Shown: piece after piece, positions 47,477 through 59,289 of the stretch
Layout: the number at the start of each line of letters is the position of its first letter
Numbering within the stretch: the first letter of the stretch is position 1
Assembly (NCBI GenBank): GCA_033239525.1
Contig: BSYO01000023.1
Coordinates: 11,846,385 to 11,910,384, forward strand
Direction of reading: 5' to 3'
DNA: 64,000 nt
Origin: Nepenthes gracilis
Lineage: Eukaryota; Streptophyta; Magnoliopsida; Caryophyllales; Nepenthaceae
Translations under genes and position numbers: made by a program
Notes under the pieces: generated by a model
What the model was told of the DNA's origin: nothing
What the model saw: the letters and a program-made list of their open reading frames with translations, nothing else
Databases searched by the model: none

Positions 47477-49011
47477 ATGGTAAACACCAGAGCGCAGTGG
47501 TGCTCTGGGTGGAGACCACCGTCCGAGATGGAGTCCCCACTGGGAACAAGCTTAACAACCAACCTGAGCGGGCTCCCGCCACGGCCGCGGAGTTAGAGAC
47601 GCCCAAGGAGATCCTCCGCCGTATGCGCGAACACCGACCCCGTGCCGGGGCCGCCTCTAGCGGCCCAGCCTCAACTTCCAAGAAAGCGTCGAGAGGCCAC
47701 TGTGAGGCGAGCCAATCGACTTGACCACGCAGCTGACCCGCACCGGGCGAAACGCGGAAAATGAGGCGGAAGCCGCCCGCCGATGACGCTGAGGAGGACA
47801 GCGGAAGGACGCTCCCTCCGCAACTCGCAGCGGCAACGGAGACCACCGCCGCGGCTCCAATGGGAGCGCGCCTCCCATGCGAGCCGCCACCCCGACAAGC
47901 ACGGATTTAGCCCCGTGGAAACACAGGAGCTCCGCGCCGCCCTCACGCGCGAAGGGGCTCTACGGATCCTTCGATGGAGGAGAAAGTCAAGGTGTTGTGG
48001 GACACCGCACAAGGAGAAGCCCACGCCCTCCTCCGCCAATCTCCGCAGTCGCCCTTCGCCATGGACTCGCCGGACACACCCGCTACCGAGCAAGTTCGGA
48101 ATGCCGGTCATGGAGGGATACGACGGAAGCAAGGATCCCATGGACCATCTCAACCGCTCGCACCCACCTCACTCTACAAGGGGCAAGCGAGGCCCGATGT
48201 GTCGTAGCTTCCCAGTCACCCTTAGGGGCGACGCGCTACTCCGGTTCCATGGCCTCCCGAACTCCATATGCTCGCTCGACGAGCTCGCCGATAGCTTCTC
48301 GAGCGATTCGCCTCCAGCGGGAGGAGAGACAACCATGGCACCTGAGTCCGCCTCCGCCGAGGACGGATGAAAGCTTTGGCGTTCTGGACCGTTTCATCAC
48401 CGAGGCGCGATTTGATCCCGCACCTCTCCGACGAACGAAGCTCTGCCTTCATCGCCACTTTGGCGGCGGGGGACTTCTTCAAGCACCTCGCCGCACGGCT
48501 CGCCCGCAGTTTCGTGGAGGCGAGACCATCGCCGGGCGTATATCACGGCCGAAGAGGCCAACGAAGCAAAACGCCCGAGCGGCGGATCGGCCCCTGAGAC
48601 CTCCCGAGCCTCCGGAGGAAGAAAGAGGACGGCGACAGCCAAAGACTTCATGGAGCAAAGCGAGCTGGGCCACGGGGGCCTAAGAAGGATTACAGCAGGG
48701 CCTCTCTGACCCCGCTGAATGATAGCCGCACAAACATCCTGATGCAGATCCAGGATGAAAGATTCTTCAAGTGGCCAAAGACACCCAAGGGTCCCAGCGG
48801 CAGCGACCAGACAAAGTACTGCCAATACCACCGCTGTCTGGGGCACTCAACTGAGAACTGCCGCACCCTGCAGCAGGAGATTGAAGATCTGATCCGGCGA
48901 GGACACTTGAAGAGATTCGTGAAAGGCTCGGGGCAAGAACCCGCCCTCTCGAATGGAGAACCTGGGCGAGCCACAAGAGCCCGCACGGCGGCCGGCGTAG
49001 GGTCCACATGA
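47477..49011 (+). pseudogene. Tat G gag
   Basis: It begins MVNTRAQW, then a shift to a frame with ELETPKEILRRMREHRPRA. The gag core reads KFGMPVMEGYDGSKDPMDHL and MCRSFPVTLRGDALLRFHGL (47783-48370), shifting frame again. The C-terminal part 48742-49011 reads RFFKWPKTPKGPS and KYCQYHRCLGHSTENC, a C-x3-H...G-H-x4-C knuckle, followed by LQQEIEDLIRRGHLKRFV. The protein forms retroelement particles. At least three frame changes prevent a single product. Confidence 0.8.
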
Positions 49012-49099
49012 TCTCTTCCGCCGACACGCGAACGCCAGCACGGGACTGCCGGAAATAGCTTCCAAAAGCAAGCGGGCGAAGTTAGGGGTTAGAAATGAT

Positions 49100-49345
49100 G
49101 TCATTAGCTTTAGCAAATAAGACATGGCACATGTAACTTCCCCCATATCCCCCTTGTTTGTTGGCCCCTCGTTTCTGCTGGTGGTGATGACTACCAAATT
49201 GAAACGGGTCTTCATTGATAATGGAAGCTCACAAAATTTGTCGTATCTTACTGCGTTCACCAAACCGGGACTAAAATGTAGCCAAATGAGGACAGAACGG
49301 ACCATTATACGGCTTGGACAACGAGCCTGCTCGGGCAGGTAGGAT
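49100..49345 (+). pseudogene. Tat G protease fragment
   Basis: The open piece 49124-49342 contains LKRVFIDNGSSQNLSYLTAF: D-N-G-S-S is the Tat protease active-site form. The downstream half is out of frame. Confidence 0.75.
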
Positions 49346-49884
49346 TATAATGACCGAAGTCACGACTGGACTCACCCGCGCTCCATGACGCGCGAGTTGG
49401 CGTTTCCTCGTCGCCGACCTTCCGCTCGTAGACAATGCCATACTCGGACCATTCCCTGACGCCTTCGGCAAATCACATCCATCCCGCACTGGCAGGTGAA
49501 ATTTCCCACCCCTTGGGGAGTGGGAGAAGTTCTAGGAGATCAAGAAATGGGGCGGACGTGCTACTTGTCCCAAATCAGTCCTACGACACCTTGCGGACCA
49601 AGTGAAGACTGGACCTCCGCGACGAGACGCCGCTCTAACAGCCCGATCAGGGAGTGAAACGAGGCGATTCCGCTCGATCCCTCCGATCCGTCCAGGCGGA
49701 GCATAGGGAAATCCCTTCAACCCGGAGATGGCGAGACTAATTACCTTCCTACGGACCAACTCCGATGTGTTGCACGGGCTCACGACATGCCGGGGATATC
49801 GGCCAAGTCATAGTCCACAAGCCAGGCCTTCGACGCGAGCCGAAAATCCGTCCCGAGACGGAGAACTACTTCCGTCGGAAGTTG

Positions 49885-50480
49885 GTCGCCATCGTGAAGA
49901 AGTGAAGAGGCTCTTGGATGCGGGATTTATCGAGAGAAGTCCAGATCTCTGAGGGTCAGCTCAACGTCGTGTTGGTAAAAAAGAGCAATGGCAAGTGGCG
50001 GATGTGTGTCGACTTCAGCGACGTGAATAAGGCCTGCCCCAAAGATAGCTTTCCGCTCCCAAGGATTGACCAACTCGTGGACTCCACGTCCCGGCACGAA
50101 CTGGCCGAGCTTCATGGACGCCAGCGGGTACAACCAGATCCGGATGGACCTGTGAGGACGAGGAGCACACCTCGTTCATGACGAGACCAAAGGGACGTAT
50201 TGCTACAAAATAATGTCCTTGGTCTCAAGAATGTGGCGCAACGTATCGGCGCCTCGTAAACAAGATGTTCGCAGCTCAAATTGGGCGGAATGTGGAGGTG
50301 TACGCCGGCCGATATGCTCGTAAAAAGCAAGGTAGCAAGCCGCCACGTCGACGACTGGACGAGACCTTCCAGATCCTCCGAAGATGGGATGAAGCTTAAC
50401 CCCGCCAAATGCGCGTTGGGTAACCTCTCGGAAAATTCTTAGGCTTCATTGTATCCCAGTATGAATAGAAGCCAATCCGA
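49885..50480 (+). pseudogene. Tat G reverse transcriptase
   Basis: 49918-50181 reads LNVVLVKKSNGKWRMCVDFS, then DVNKACPKDSFPLPRIDQLV, the conserved N-terminal RT region. It continues in shifted frames with FMDA and Y-QI-MD blocks and KMFAA. The catalytic Y-x-D-D motif is disrupted: VYA is followed by two extra bases before DMLVKS (near 50300-50320). No functional enzyme is possible as written. Confidence 0.8.
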
Positions 50481-50779
50481 GAAGATCAAGGCAATACTCG
50501 ATTGAACCCTCCGCGCACAAGAAAAGAAGTCCGAGTTGACAGGCGGATAGCATCCCTCTCCACAGTTCCTCGCCAAGTCACCGAGAAATACTTGCCTTTC
50601 TTCAAGGCGCTAAGGGGAACCAAGTCACACAAAGTTCAAATGAGTGAAGAATGCTTGCCATCTGTGAACCAAGACTTATCTTTCCAAATAAGGCCGCTCC
50701 CCGAGCTCACCGCGCGAAGGAGAAGATCTCTACCTCTACTCGGCAACGTTAGCTTCCGCCCTATTTCCGTGTTAGTGGC

Positions 50780-51365
50780 GGAACATGAGGGCAAGCAACA
50801 ACCGTGTACTACGTGAGCCGGGTGCCGTCTTGTGGAAACCCGTATCCGCACGCTCGAAAAGATGGCGCTCAGACTCGCCTATGCAGCGCTGCGGGTTACG
50901 ACCCTACTTCCGGTCATCGGACGGATCGCGGCTAATGCACCCAGCCGTTGAGGACGATTTGCAGGAAGCTGAGACGCCGGCCGGCCGGTCAAGTGGGTCG
51001 CCGAGCTCGGGAGTTTGACTGGAGTTCGGCCGCGACCGCCGTGAAAGGGCAGTTCTCGGCGGACTTCATTGTCGAATCGGCAACGCAAGAGCAAGCAGAG
51101 GACAACAACGGGAGAAGAAGACGGACGGAGATCTCGCCGTATGGACTCTCAACGTGGACGGATCGTCAACCTGAGCAGCAGCGGAGCCGTGTTGTGCTAA
51201 GGACGCCCGAAGGCATGGAGATCACATACTCCGCTACACTTTGGCCTTCCCGCCACGAACAACGTTGCAGGAATATGAAGCCCTCCTCGCGGGCCTACGA
51301 CCGGCGAGGGAGTGTTCCGCGTGATCGGGCCGTGCGTAGTGATTCTGAGCTCGTGGTCAACCGGT
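50780..51365 (+). pseudogene. Tat G RNase H
   Basis: Frame-broken translation gives YYVSRV, TDQPLR-like, WSSAATAVKGQFSADFIVES, then NVDGSS-like, RTPEGMEITYSATL, EYEALLAGLR-like residues and SDSELVVNR at 51335-51361. It corresponds to the RT/RNase H connection and RNase H of Tat elements. Confidence 0.75.
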
Positions 51366-51779
51366 GAAAGGAACTTGGCCGCCAACCCCACAACTAGTGT
51401 GAGGTATCTGGCGAGAGTAAGAACTCCCGATCCCCGAAGTTCGGTCAATTCGAGATCGAGCATATCCCGAAAGATCAGATAACGAACGTCTTTGCCGGCC
51501 TGGCCGCCCGACGCTGGCCGCCGTGGCCGCGGAGTGCGACGCGAGGGAGCGAGGAAGTCCTAAACGCACTGAAATCGACGCCGAGGACAAAGAAGTAATG
51601 CAGACGACACGGAGATAATGGATGACGCCGCACATACGGTTCTTGTCGGAGGGAACCTTACAAGACGCCAACGATGCTAAGCGGGTCAAGAAAGCGGCGA
51701 GGATGGTACACGATTCTCAACGGAAGGCACATGCACTGGGGTACTCAGCTCCCTCCCGAAATGTCTTACCCCGGAGGAG

Positions 51780-52840
51780 GCCGACTACGCCGCTGCAGTA
51801 AGTACACTTTGGGGCTGTGCGGATCACACATTGGCGGGAAAATCTAGCATTCAACGTCATGCGGCAAGGCTTCTACTGCCCACCATGAAGCGAGACGCTA
51901 TGGAGTTCGTCCGCAAGTGTGAAAGTTGCCAGTCCACGCAACATGACACACCCAACCCGCACACCGAGCTGCACTATCTCAGTCCCCATGGCCGCGCGCA
52001 CGGGGCTCGACATACTTGGTCCGCTCTCCAATGGCAGCCGGACAGCAGAAAATTCGATCGTCGTATCACTATTTTACGAAAAATGGGTGGAAGCTGCCCT
52101 CTCGCTAAGATCACTTTGAGCACAATGCGACGGAGTTCCTCCGCCAAGGCATTGTTTGCCGCTTGGGATCCCCGAGGTTCAGTGACCGATAACGGGACCC
52201 AATTCACTGGAAACGCTTTACAAAGTCTTCGCCGCAACCTCCTCATTGCCGGGTGCACACATCCGCGGGCACACCGCGATCAACGGCAGGTCGGTTACCA
52301 ACCGCGATTCTTGCACGGGATAAAGACCCGACCGAAGACGGGGCTCCCCGGGTGGAGGAGCTACCATCAGTGCTATGGTCGTGCGAACGACTACGAGGAA
52401 TCAACAAGGGAGACGCCTTTCAACCTACGCGGGGTTGAGGCGGTGGTTCCGTAGAAGTGGGAATGCCAAGCCGCGCGGTCGAACACTTCGACCCAACTAC
52501 CAACGCGCAAAGGCCTGTGGAAAGTACGGACTTGCTCTCGAAGTTCGGGGCCGCGCGCTCCGAACCGCCGCCTACGGCTAGCGAGTGGCGCGATACTACA
52601 ACAAGCGGGTGAAAGCACGCCTCTAGAAGTTGGAGATCCGGGTCCTCAGGAGCGTAGAGCGCGGGGAAAGACCGCGAACAGAACAAACTCTCCCCGGATG
52701 GGAGGGGCCGTTCTTCGTCTCGCAATCCTCCGGAGCGGAGCGCAAGCCTACGCGCCCAGAACGGCAAACTTGTCCCGCGGACATGGAATGCCGCCAACTT
52801 AAGGAAATATTATCAATAATGCAACGGCGACCCAGGTAAG
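51780..52840 (+). pseudogene. Tat G integrase
   Basis: The zinc region shows MKRDAMEFVRKCESCQST. The core shows GLDILGPLSNGS and FYEKWVEA (51919-52119), then SVTDNGTQFTGNALQ (52180-52230), and TRETPFNLRGVEAVVP. The C-terminal module reads LPGWEGPFFVSQ and DMECRQLKEI, ending near 52840. The DNGTQF catalytic Asp region is present, but the domains lie in different frames. Confidence 0.85.
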
Positions 52841-53829
52841 TCGCACGCGCATACATCATGATGAGTGCTTGAGCATGTTTCCTGTCTTTTGGTTAACATT
52901 ATCACTCTTATTGTCATATTGCATATTCATTCGTGTGAATCGATAGCATGCATTGCACAATCAAATTAAACGACCTAGACTGCCCCTAAGTCGGGAGGAC
53001 AAGCGTCCGTCCGTAAAACCAGTCCTTGGCTCAGTGCCAGGCGGTCCAGAGCGAGGCACTGTCGCGTGGACTCCGTCTCACGCTAGATGGCGTGGGGACG
53101 GCTCTACTCACCATGGCTCACGGCCCAAAGGCCCTGCTGCCACCAGACTCGCCCGTGCTAAGTCGCCCGGGAGGCGTCACCGTGAGCCGAGACACACTGG
53201 GATCCAGCGATCCATTCCAAAGGCTACGCGCCTACGACACTCCGTGCGGTCGCACTCCATAGCCCTGGGGCTCTTGGAGAACCCACTCTACGGCCAACAA
53301 AACCTTAGGGGGCGTGGCCACCTTCTCGGCATTTAAGAGAGCACCTACAGTCTGACAATGGTCGTGGGCTAGACCTCAACTTGGTGTTCATAACGCTTTG
53401 AGCAGAGCGACACACCTCCCGCAATTATACGCGACCGAGGCCTAGACCCGGAGTCCGGTTAATGCGGCCCGACTGGCGCTCGGGCCTCAGAGGCTCCAGG
53501 AGCTTGGCGGCGACATCCGCATTACCGGATCGAGCTCCCCAAACGCGTGAGTGTGACGACATCCTCTTACGAAGGACGAGCACCACGCAAGAGGGCGCCA
53601 TATAGGGCCTTAATCGAAGCGGCTCCAAAGGGCCCAATACTCAAAGCCTTGAAGCATGATCCGACAAGTAAAGCGAAGCAAAAGGCGAACAATTTGTATG
53701 ATAAGGAAGCATGGACGCCAAGCGCAAGCAAAAGCTTCTCATTTATACAAACATTATACAGCGACAAGCATGATACAACAACAAAAAACCGAACTCGGGA
53801 CTTAACGGCGAAGCTAATCGCCAGCATTC
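52841..53829. other. Tat G region between integrase and antisense ORF
   Basis: A short AT-rich piece at 52860-52960, then GC-rich sequence without recognisable domains. Open frames on both strands appear fortuitous. Confidence 0.5.
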
Positions 53830-55800
53830 TCAGCGGGGCCGCTTCCTCGTGAACGTCTTCAGCGCGACGCTTCTCCTACCCCGGCGTTTCCCGGATGAAG
53901 GACGCCTTGGGGCGTGAGGAGCCAGGAGGAGACGATCCGCGGCACAAGCTGGGATGCTCAGTCCCAAAGCAGTGTCCATCGCCGACCGCCACTCAAGGAG
54001 AATGCCGCCCAACCGCGTCACAACTAGTCCAGCCGATCCTTTCCTCGGCAGCAAAGGAGGCCCTCGGGTGCGCAGAACTCTCCGCCGCACTCCCAACCTC
54101 CTCGGTGGGGATGCGATCCGAGCCAGATCGCATGTAGGCAAGATGGTGCCGTCAACGATGACCCGCTCAAGGCTTCCGCAAAAGAACCGGGGCCCCAGCA
54201 CTCGAGGGGGACCGTATCGTCCGAAGCCCTTGTAGACGGTGGAAAAGTTAAAGTATGACAAGATGAGCGGCAAAAAGAAGTCAGGGGAAGGAAACAACCG
54301 TATCAGAATGCTCAAACACAGCAGAAGCGCGAACCCCCGTAAAGGCCTCTCTCCGGGATCACTCTCCGACCGCATGGGGAGGGCTGGAAGAGGGCCGGCC
54401 GAAGGAGCGCTCGCGAGGCTCTGCCGCGAGGACGTCCCCGCCGCCTTCGCTAGTCCGAACCCACATCGCCCCACAAGAGCGTCACCACCACCGAGCATGT
54501 GACCGTGTAGGCTCATCCAAAGGGGCCACCCTGGGCCTCCGTCTCCTCCTCACGTGAGGAGGAGGGTAATGGAAGGACTGCAGCCGCAGAACACTGGGGC
54601 TCCGCCACGAGTGCGGCCCGGCTTCCCCTTCGTCGGCTGCTCGAACAAAGGCGGGAGCCGCCCCAGCCTCTCCGAGAATACCACCAGATCCGGGAGGCCC
54701 GCACGCAGAGACGGGCTCAACAAGAATAGCCGGGCAACGATGCAGCCCCCACGGCCTCCAACGCCGGCTCAGCGCTGAAACCGATGGCCTCTCGGGGGGC
54801 TATCATCCAAACAACAACATCCCCGATGCCTCAGTCTGACAGCACAGAAGGTCCCCAAGTAGGTAGAGACTCGACCTCGCCGACTTCGTGAGTGGATGGC
54901 TCCGCGATCGAAGTCGGCTGGTACGGCGATTTCCCTTTGGCGACAGCGCCTGGCGGATCTCGTTGAGCCGAACTCCCGCAGATTGAAGAACCGACGACTC
55001 GCCTTCTCAACCTCCTTCGGTGAGGCGCCTTCCCTCAACCTTTTTGAGGGCTGCCGTCCTCATCATTGCTCAAGAGCGCAGCGAGGCTTGACTCTCCTCC
55101 GCATCGCCTGGGCCGCGGATGAGTCTCCGTATCTCCGGGACCTCCTGACCGGCCCAGTACCGCCCCGGCCAGAGGAGGTCCCCATCTAGCAATCTCGAAC
55201 GCGATAGGGGAAAGGTAGTGGCCGTTTCTAAAGTTCTTCTCCTCACTGAACGGCGGAGATCGGCCTTCGAGGATTGGCCGATGTCCTCATCGGTAGGCTT
55301 GTTAGGAAGAACTCCGAGATCGGGCCCCACCCTCTCGGAAGCTCATACTGAAAGGCGTCTCGAGGAAGAAGAAGCGCTCCTTCCAGCCCTTAACGGAATC
55401 GGGATTTGTGCCACGAAAGTTGAAACCACGCCCCGGGGTGAGCGATATCCAATCCTCCGACTCCGAGGCCGAAAAATTACCCGCCGCCTTCGCATCAAAA
55501 TCGCACGGTGCATGATGGCGAAGACGCACAGAGACACAGGTAGCGTAAGGCGTTAGGGTGAAGCCTCGGCCATGGGAACTCCGAGTGTATCGACTATTGC
55601 ATGCACAAGCAGCGGTGCAATGAAATACGAAGTCCTCCCTTCAGATGGTACTCATAAATCATTATAAAGCCCTCCTGAGGGGCGTGGCTCTATCTTGAGG
55701 ACCAGGAGCAAGGGAAATCAGCTCGCAGTGGAATCGCATAGTCTACCCTAAGGGAGGCAATATCGCCTCCCGTCAAAATCGACCGTATTGCTAACGCCAT
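53830..55800 (-). pseudogene. Tat G antisense ORF (Transposase_28-like)
   Basis: On the minus strand the ATG at 55800 opens MALAIRSILTGGDIASLRVD and YAIPLRADF. The following blocks are EGFIMIYEYHLKGGLR, LHPNALRYLCL, then 55529-55302 with GWKERFFFLETP. These align with antisense ORF 1 of element A (DVIALDVQYNIP, GYIIVYEAHL, LHVNTVRYLCS, RKDWFFFVRV). The region to 53830 is Ala/Arg/Glu-rich with frame changes and probably encodes the linker and C-terminus. A TATA-like box lies about 120 bases upstream. Such antisense ORFs are known in Tat elements; function is unknown. It is broken by stops and shifts. Confidence 0.6.
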
Positions 55801-55921
55801 GGCGTATGCCTACTGTGGACACGGGAAGAAGAAGGGCCTTGTTTTGTGCCATTTGTTTTTAAGAGCTTCGAGAATGAAGGTAGAAGAAGTCGGCGGAAGG
55901 AAAGAAACGGTTGGCGTCTGG

Positions 55922-55928
55922 TTTAAAT
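55922..55928 (-). promoter_or_regulatory. TATA-like box of Tat G antisense ORF
   Basis: The reverse complement reads CTATTTAAACC, about 120 bases upstream of the minus-strand ATG at 55800. It is followed by a CT-rich leader, as in element A. Confidence 0.4.
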
Positions 55929-56040
55929 AGACAACGCCGAACAAAGAGGCGGGAAATCGATTGCCACCGCCGTGGCGGAGGTTGAGGCACGGCAAGGCAT
56001 CAAGACACTGCCAGTAACTCCAATCGAGTGCCATGATGGC

Positions 56041-56148
56041 TAGGCGACAGGCTAGCAGACGCGTCCCTTCAGGGGATCAGCTAGCACCCGCGTTGGCGCC
56101 GCCGTATTAAATGCAGGCTCACGATAGCAGAGCCCCCAATTGACGTGC

Positions 56149-56187
<39 letters not shown>

Positions 56188-58204
56188 TTTGTGTTACACA
56201 AATAGGGGAAGAGAGAAAAACAGCCAAGAAACAGGAAAATCCGACAGGAGAAACAACACGAAAGGCAGAGTTCTCATTGCGACAAAATATTTGTGTTACA
56301 CGCTAACGCCAGAAAAAGAAGTGCTCCACGGCATCATCTTGATTATTGGAACCGAGGCGGGGTAAGAATTTTGGGTGCGGTAATCCACCAAGTGACCACG
56401 AGATCGGGACGCGCAAGTTGCGAGGATCTAGGACACACCGCTGGAAGTTTGGATCCTCCAAAGAAGGCCAGCCACAGTATACCCGGCGCGGCGTCGTAGG
56501 GCCCGGCCCCGGGATCGGATTCGGTCCGTTATGAAGCTCGACCTAACTTTCTGGCCTTTCGGCGACCTCGGCCATGTCGCCTAAGCCGCTCGAGCTCCGC
56601 TTCAAGGGCCAAGATGCGGGCTTGCGCCCCACATTAGCTTCCGCTAGACGAGCGGCCCGAGCCTCGGACCCGGCCGGCGCCCTCCAAGTATGCAACACGG
56701 GCCCGAGCCGCTCCACTCTTGGCGGAGCCATTGCGAGCCGTGGAGGTGTCCTCGACCCGGGAAGGGCCGGCAACCGTGGCCTCGAGAGGGCTTCAAAGAC
56801 GCCCGATCCCGAAAGAGCGGGGCCGTGAGAGCCGGATTCGGACTCGTGAGAAGAGTATTCGAGTCACGGGAAAGTCCGCCATTTGATTTCACAAAATGGG
56901 AGATCGAGCGCAAAAGGTCAAGACAACTGCAGAGGACGAGCAAGGGAAGGAGGCCAAAAGTCGGGGAAAGCGTTTAAATAAGCAAGTTTTCTCCCAAGAG
57001 GCGACGAATCCGAAAATCGTAACGCATTTAAAGAGGCAAATGAAGGCTTGCCGCGTGGAAAGTTCTCAAAACTCGCGCTCCCGGATGAAATGAATTCTCA
57101 ATGGTCGGCAGCATTAAATGCGCTTGGCCGTCTCAAGGGACATGACAGTTGTGAAGAGACCCCACGGCTCCCGGGAATGACACGTGGACCTCAGCTGATA
57201 TGCCCGGGAATGAAAACGCATTCGCAAAGGCAAGACAAAGTCAAGACAAAATGGACTATACATTATTAACAAATGCTTCCTTACAAGGTACAAGATCTAC
57301 AACCATGGAGCTACGAGAAAAAATAAAAGAGGGTCATGGGCAAGCCGGGTATGCCAAATACCTCGCCCTGGTGAGCCCGAACTGAGGAGAAATAAGCGAT
57401 TTTTTGCCTTGTGACCAGGCGGAAGCAAGGAGCGGCCCAGAGAAGTCTCCCGCAGACCAATCCACCGTGGGCCCAGAAGCACGGGCAAACAGCGCTCCCG
57501 AAAAGTCCGATGTCAAGCTCGACTTCCACAAGAGGGCTACTTACCTCGTAGCCCTTCCAGGATTGCGCGCCCGAAGATGGCCCGCGAGTGGACACCTGGG
57601 GCCGTGCTCCGACGCCTAACAGCGAAGAGAGCCGCGGAAGTCGAAGAATCCTACTGGCTGGTGAGCCACATCCCGGAAGGAGCACACGACGAGCGGGAAT
57701 GGCCAAGCCACTCACATTTGCAAAGAAAGCAAGCCATGAGGCTTGGATTATGACGGTGAACACCAAGAGCTCCCGAGCATGCGGCTGATCCACCCAATTC
57801 CTTCTCGAGTGCCCCACGGTAGGCAAAACCGTGGATCCTCTCATCGACTCCACCACAAAGGTTGCTAAGGCACGAGCTCAACTCGGTTTTGGGCACCCAC
57901 TATTTATAGGCAAGACATGGGCTGCCCTCTCACAATATGCCGCAAGACATAGCGTCTAGCAAATCTTCGGCGATGGCAACGACCCTGGTCACCACCAAGA
58001 AACCTGCGCGGCTAATCTCGCCGAGGTGAGTGGCAGGCAGAAGAATACGCGAAAAGCCTTTGCCCGGCTCCGGGAAAAGCGCGAATCGGGAAGACGCAGC
58101 AAAGTGGCACGGCACGAGGAAGGGCAAGAGACTGGGCGAAATGGGCGTACGGACATGCCAGCTCGACCAACGGCCGAGCATGGGGGGCTAGTGAAAAGGT
58201 CCCA
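56041..58204. other. Tat G 3' region, no recognised gene
   Basis: GC-rich 3' sequence. It has a poly(A)-(TA) tract at about 56150-56187 and a direct repeat ATATTTGTGTTACAC at about 56185 and 56288. A 181-codon minus-strand frame at 57311-57856 has no recognisable domain. A polypurine-like stretch ATGGGGGGCTAGTGAAAAGG ends just before the 3' LTR. Confidence 0.5.
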
Positions 58205-59107
58205 TGTTAAGCCCATGAGAATGATCCGAGGCCACAAAGCAAACAGCCCCATGAGAAAAGGAGGAGCACGCGAGGCGTCGCACCAATCCCAACGGGGAAT
58301 GAGCCAAGTCATCACTAACGGAAACTCGTAGGCGCATTAAATGCTACGGGAACAGCGTGAAGGGCGGAAAGGTTAGCTATCAGAGGCATGGCTGGGCGCC
58401 ACGCAGCTAACGCATATGTGTCTGCGTCATAGACGGCCAACCACTCCTTTCTCAAGGAAAATCGCGTGATCAACGCAGACGCACGCGCGTTCGCACGCTT
58501 ATCGGGACAACCGCGTGGCCAACGATCGTCAACCACGCGACAACGGCGTCTTGGCGCCAAGAGTCCAAAGGGGAGGAGGCATATAGCGCCTCACCCTCCA
58601 GAGAAAGGGATTCGCTCAATTTGGATTCCAACTCGAGAACGGTTTTCGGTTCTGCAACCTTGCGAAGAATCAACTGGATCCCAAGCACTAATCCAAGCTT
58701 CCATAAGGCTCCAATCCTGCAGCGGATTGGGCCAAATCGTTCTCCTTCTTCTCATCCCGTCAGCCCGGGAAAGTTAGCCACTCATCGCGGTCGCACCAAG
58801 GAAGCGAGCCTTCCATCACCGCTCACCTGATTTCTCCTCATCACCACATAAGTTCTTCTTACGCATCACGGCATTTTTCGCACCACCTTAGCGTGCGCAT
58901 TTCCGTCAATTGCGGGAATTTGCCGACTTGGCGTTTGAGTGGCCTTGTGGGAGAAATCTGCCAGACCCTTCACCTCTTGTTTGTTGTTTGTGTTGTGCGA
59001 GTCGAGTTACGAGAGGCGGAGACCGGATCCTTCTTTGAGAGCCCCCGCGCGCAGGAATGAAAGAAGGCTCCTTAATCCGTACAACAACCTTGGCCGGACG
59101 CATGACA
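58205..59107 (+). repeat. 3' LTR of Tat G
   Basis: Starts TGTTAAGCCCATG and ends CGCATGACA. It aligns with 46477-47398 throughout but with many short indels. Its end is 183 bp upstream of the NLR2 ATG and 75 bp upstream of the TATA box. Confidence 0.9.
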
Positions 59108-59182
59108 GCTGCCAGTTTAAAAAAAAAAAAACTTGAAAAAGAAAGACTAAGAAGGTGACCCAGAAGCTCGATTCATTCTTGC

Positions 59183-59190
59183 TATATAAA
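59183..59190 (+). promoter_or_regulatory. TATA box of NLR2
   Basis: TATATAAA, 100 bases upstream of the ATG at 59290, identical in context to NLR1. Confidence 0.65.
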
Positions 59191-59289
59191 CAAATCCAGA
59201 TGCCTGTAGATTTCACAGCAACACCTCATAACTAGACCTTTCCTGCTCAAAATTCACGAAGAAAACAAACGAGCTAGGCCTGCTACGAT

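Larger units (their letters stand above)
46477..59107 (+). mobile_element. Tat-type Ty3/gypsy retrotransposon G
   Basis: A 12,631-bp element bordered by a perfect 5-bp target duplication GCTGC (46472-46476 and 59108-59112). The 5' LTR is 46477-47398 and the 3' LTR 58205-59107. Order: primer site, gag, protease, RT, RNase H, integrase, then 5.3 kb of 3' sequence with a minus-strand ORF, then LTR. It is markedly GC- and CpG-rich relative to its AT-rich surroundings. All pol domains are recognisable but broken by numerous short indels, so it is non-autonomous as written. It lies inside the NLR2 upstream region. Confidence 0.95.

Noticed and set aside
53830..54516. 228-aa minus-strand ORF taken as a separate gene
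   Set aside because: More likely one frame of the broken antisense ORF of Tat G; its residues are not recognisable alone.
57311..57856. 181-aa minus-strand ORF in the Tat G 3' region
   Set aside because: GC-rich sequence produces long chance frames; no domain, no promoter, and no counterpart in element A was seen.
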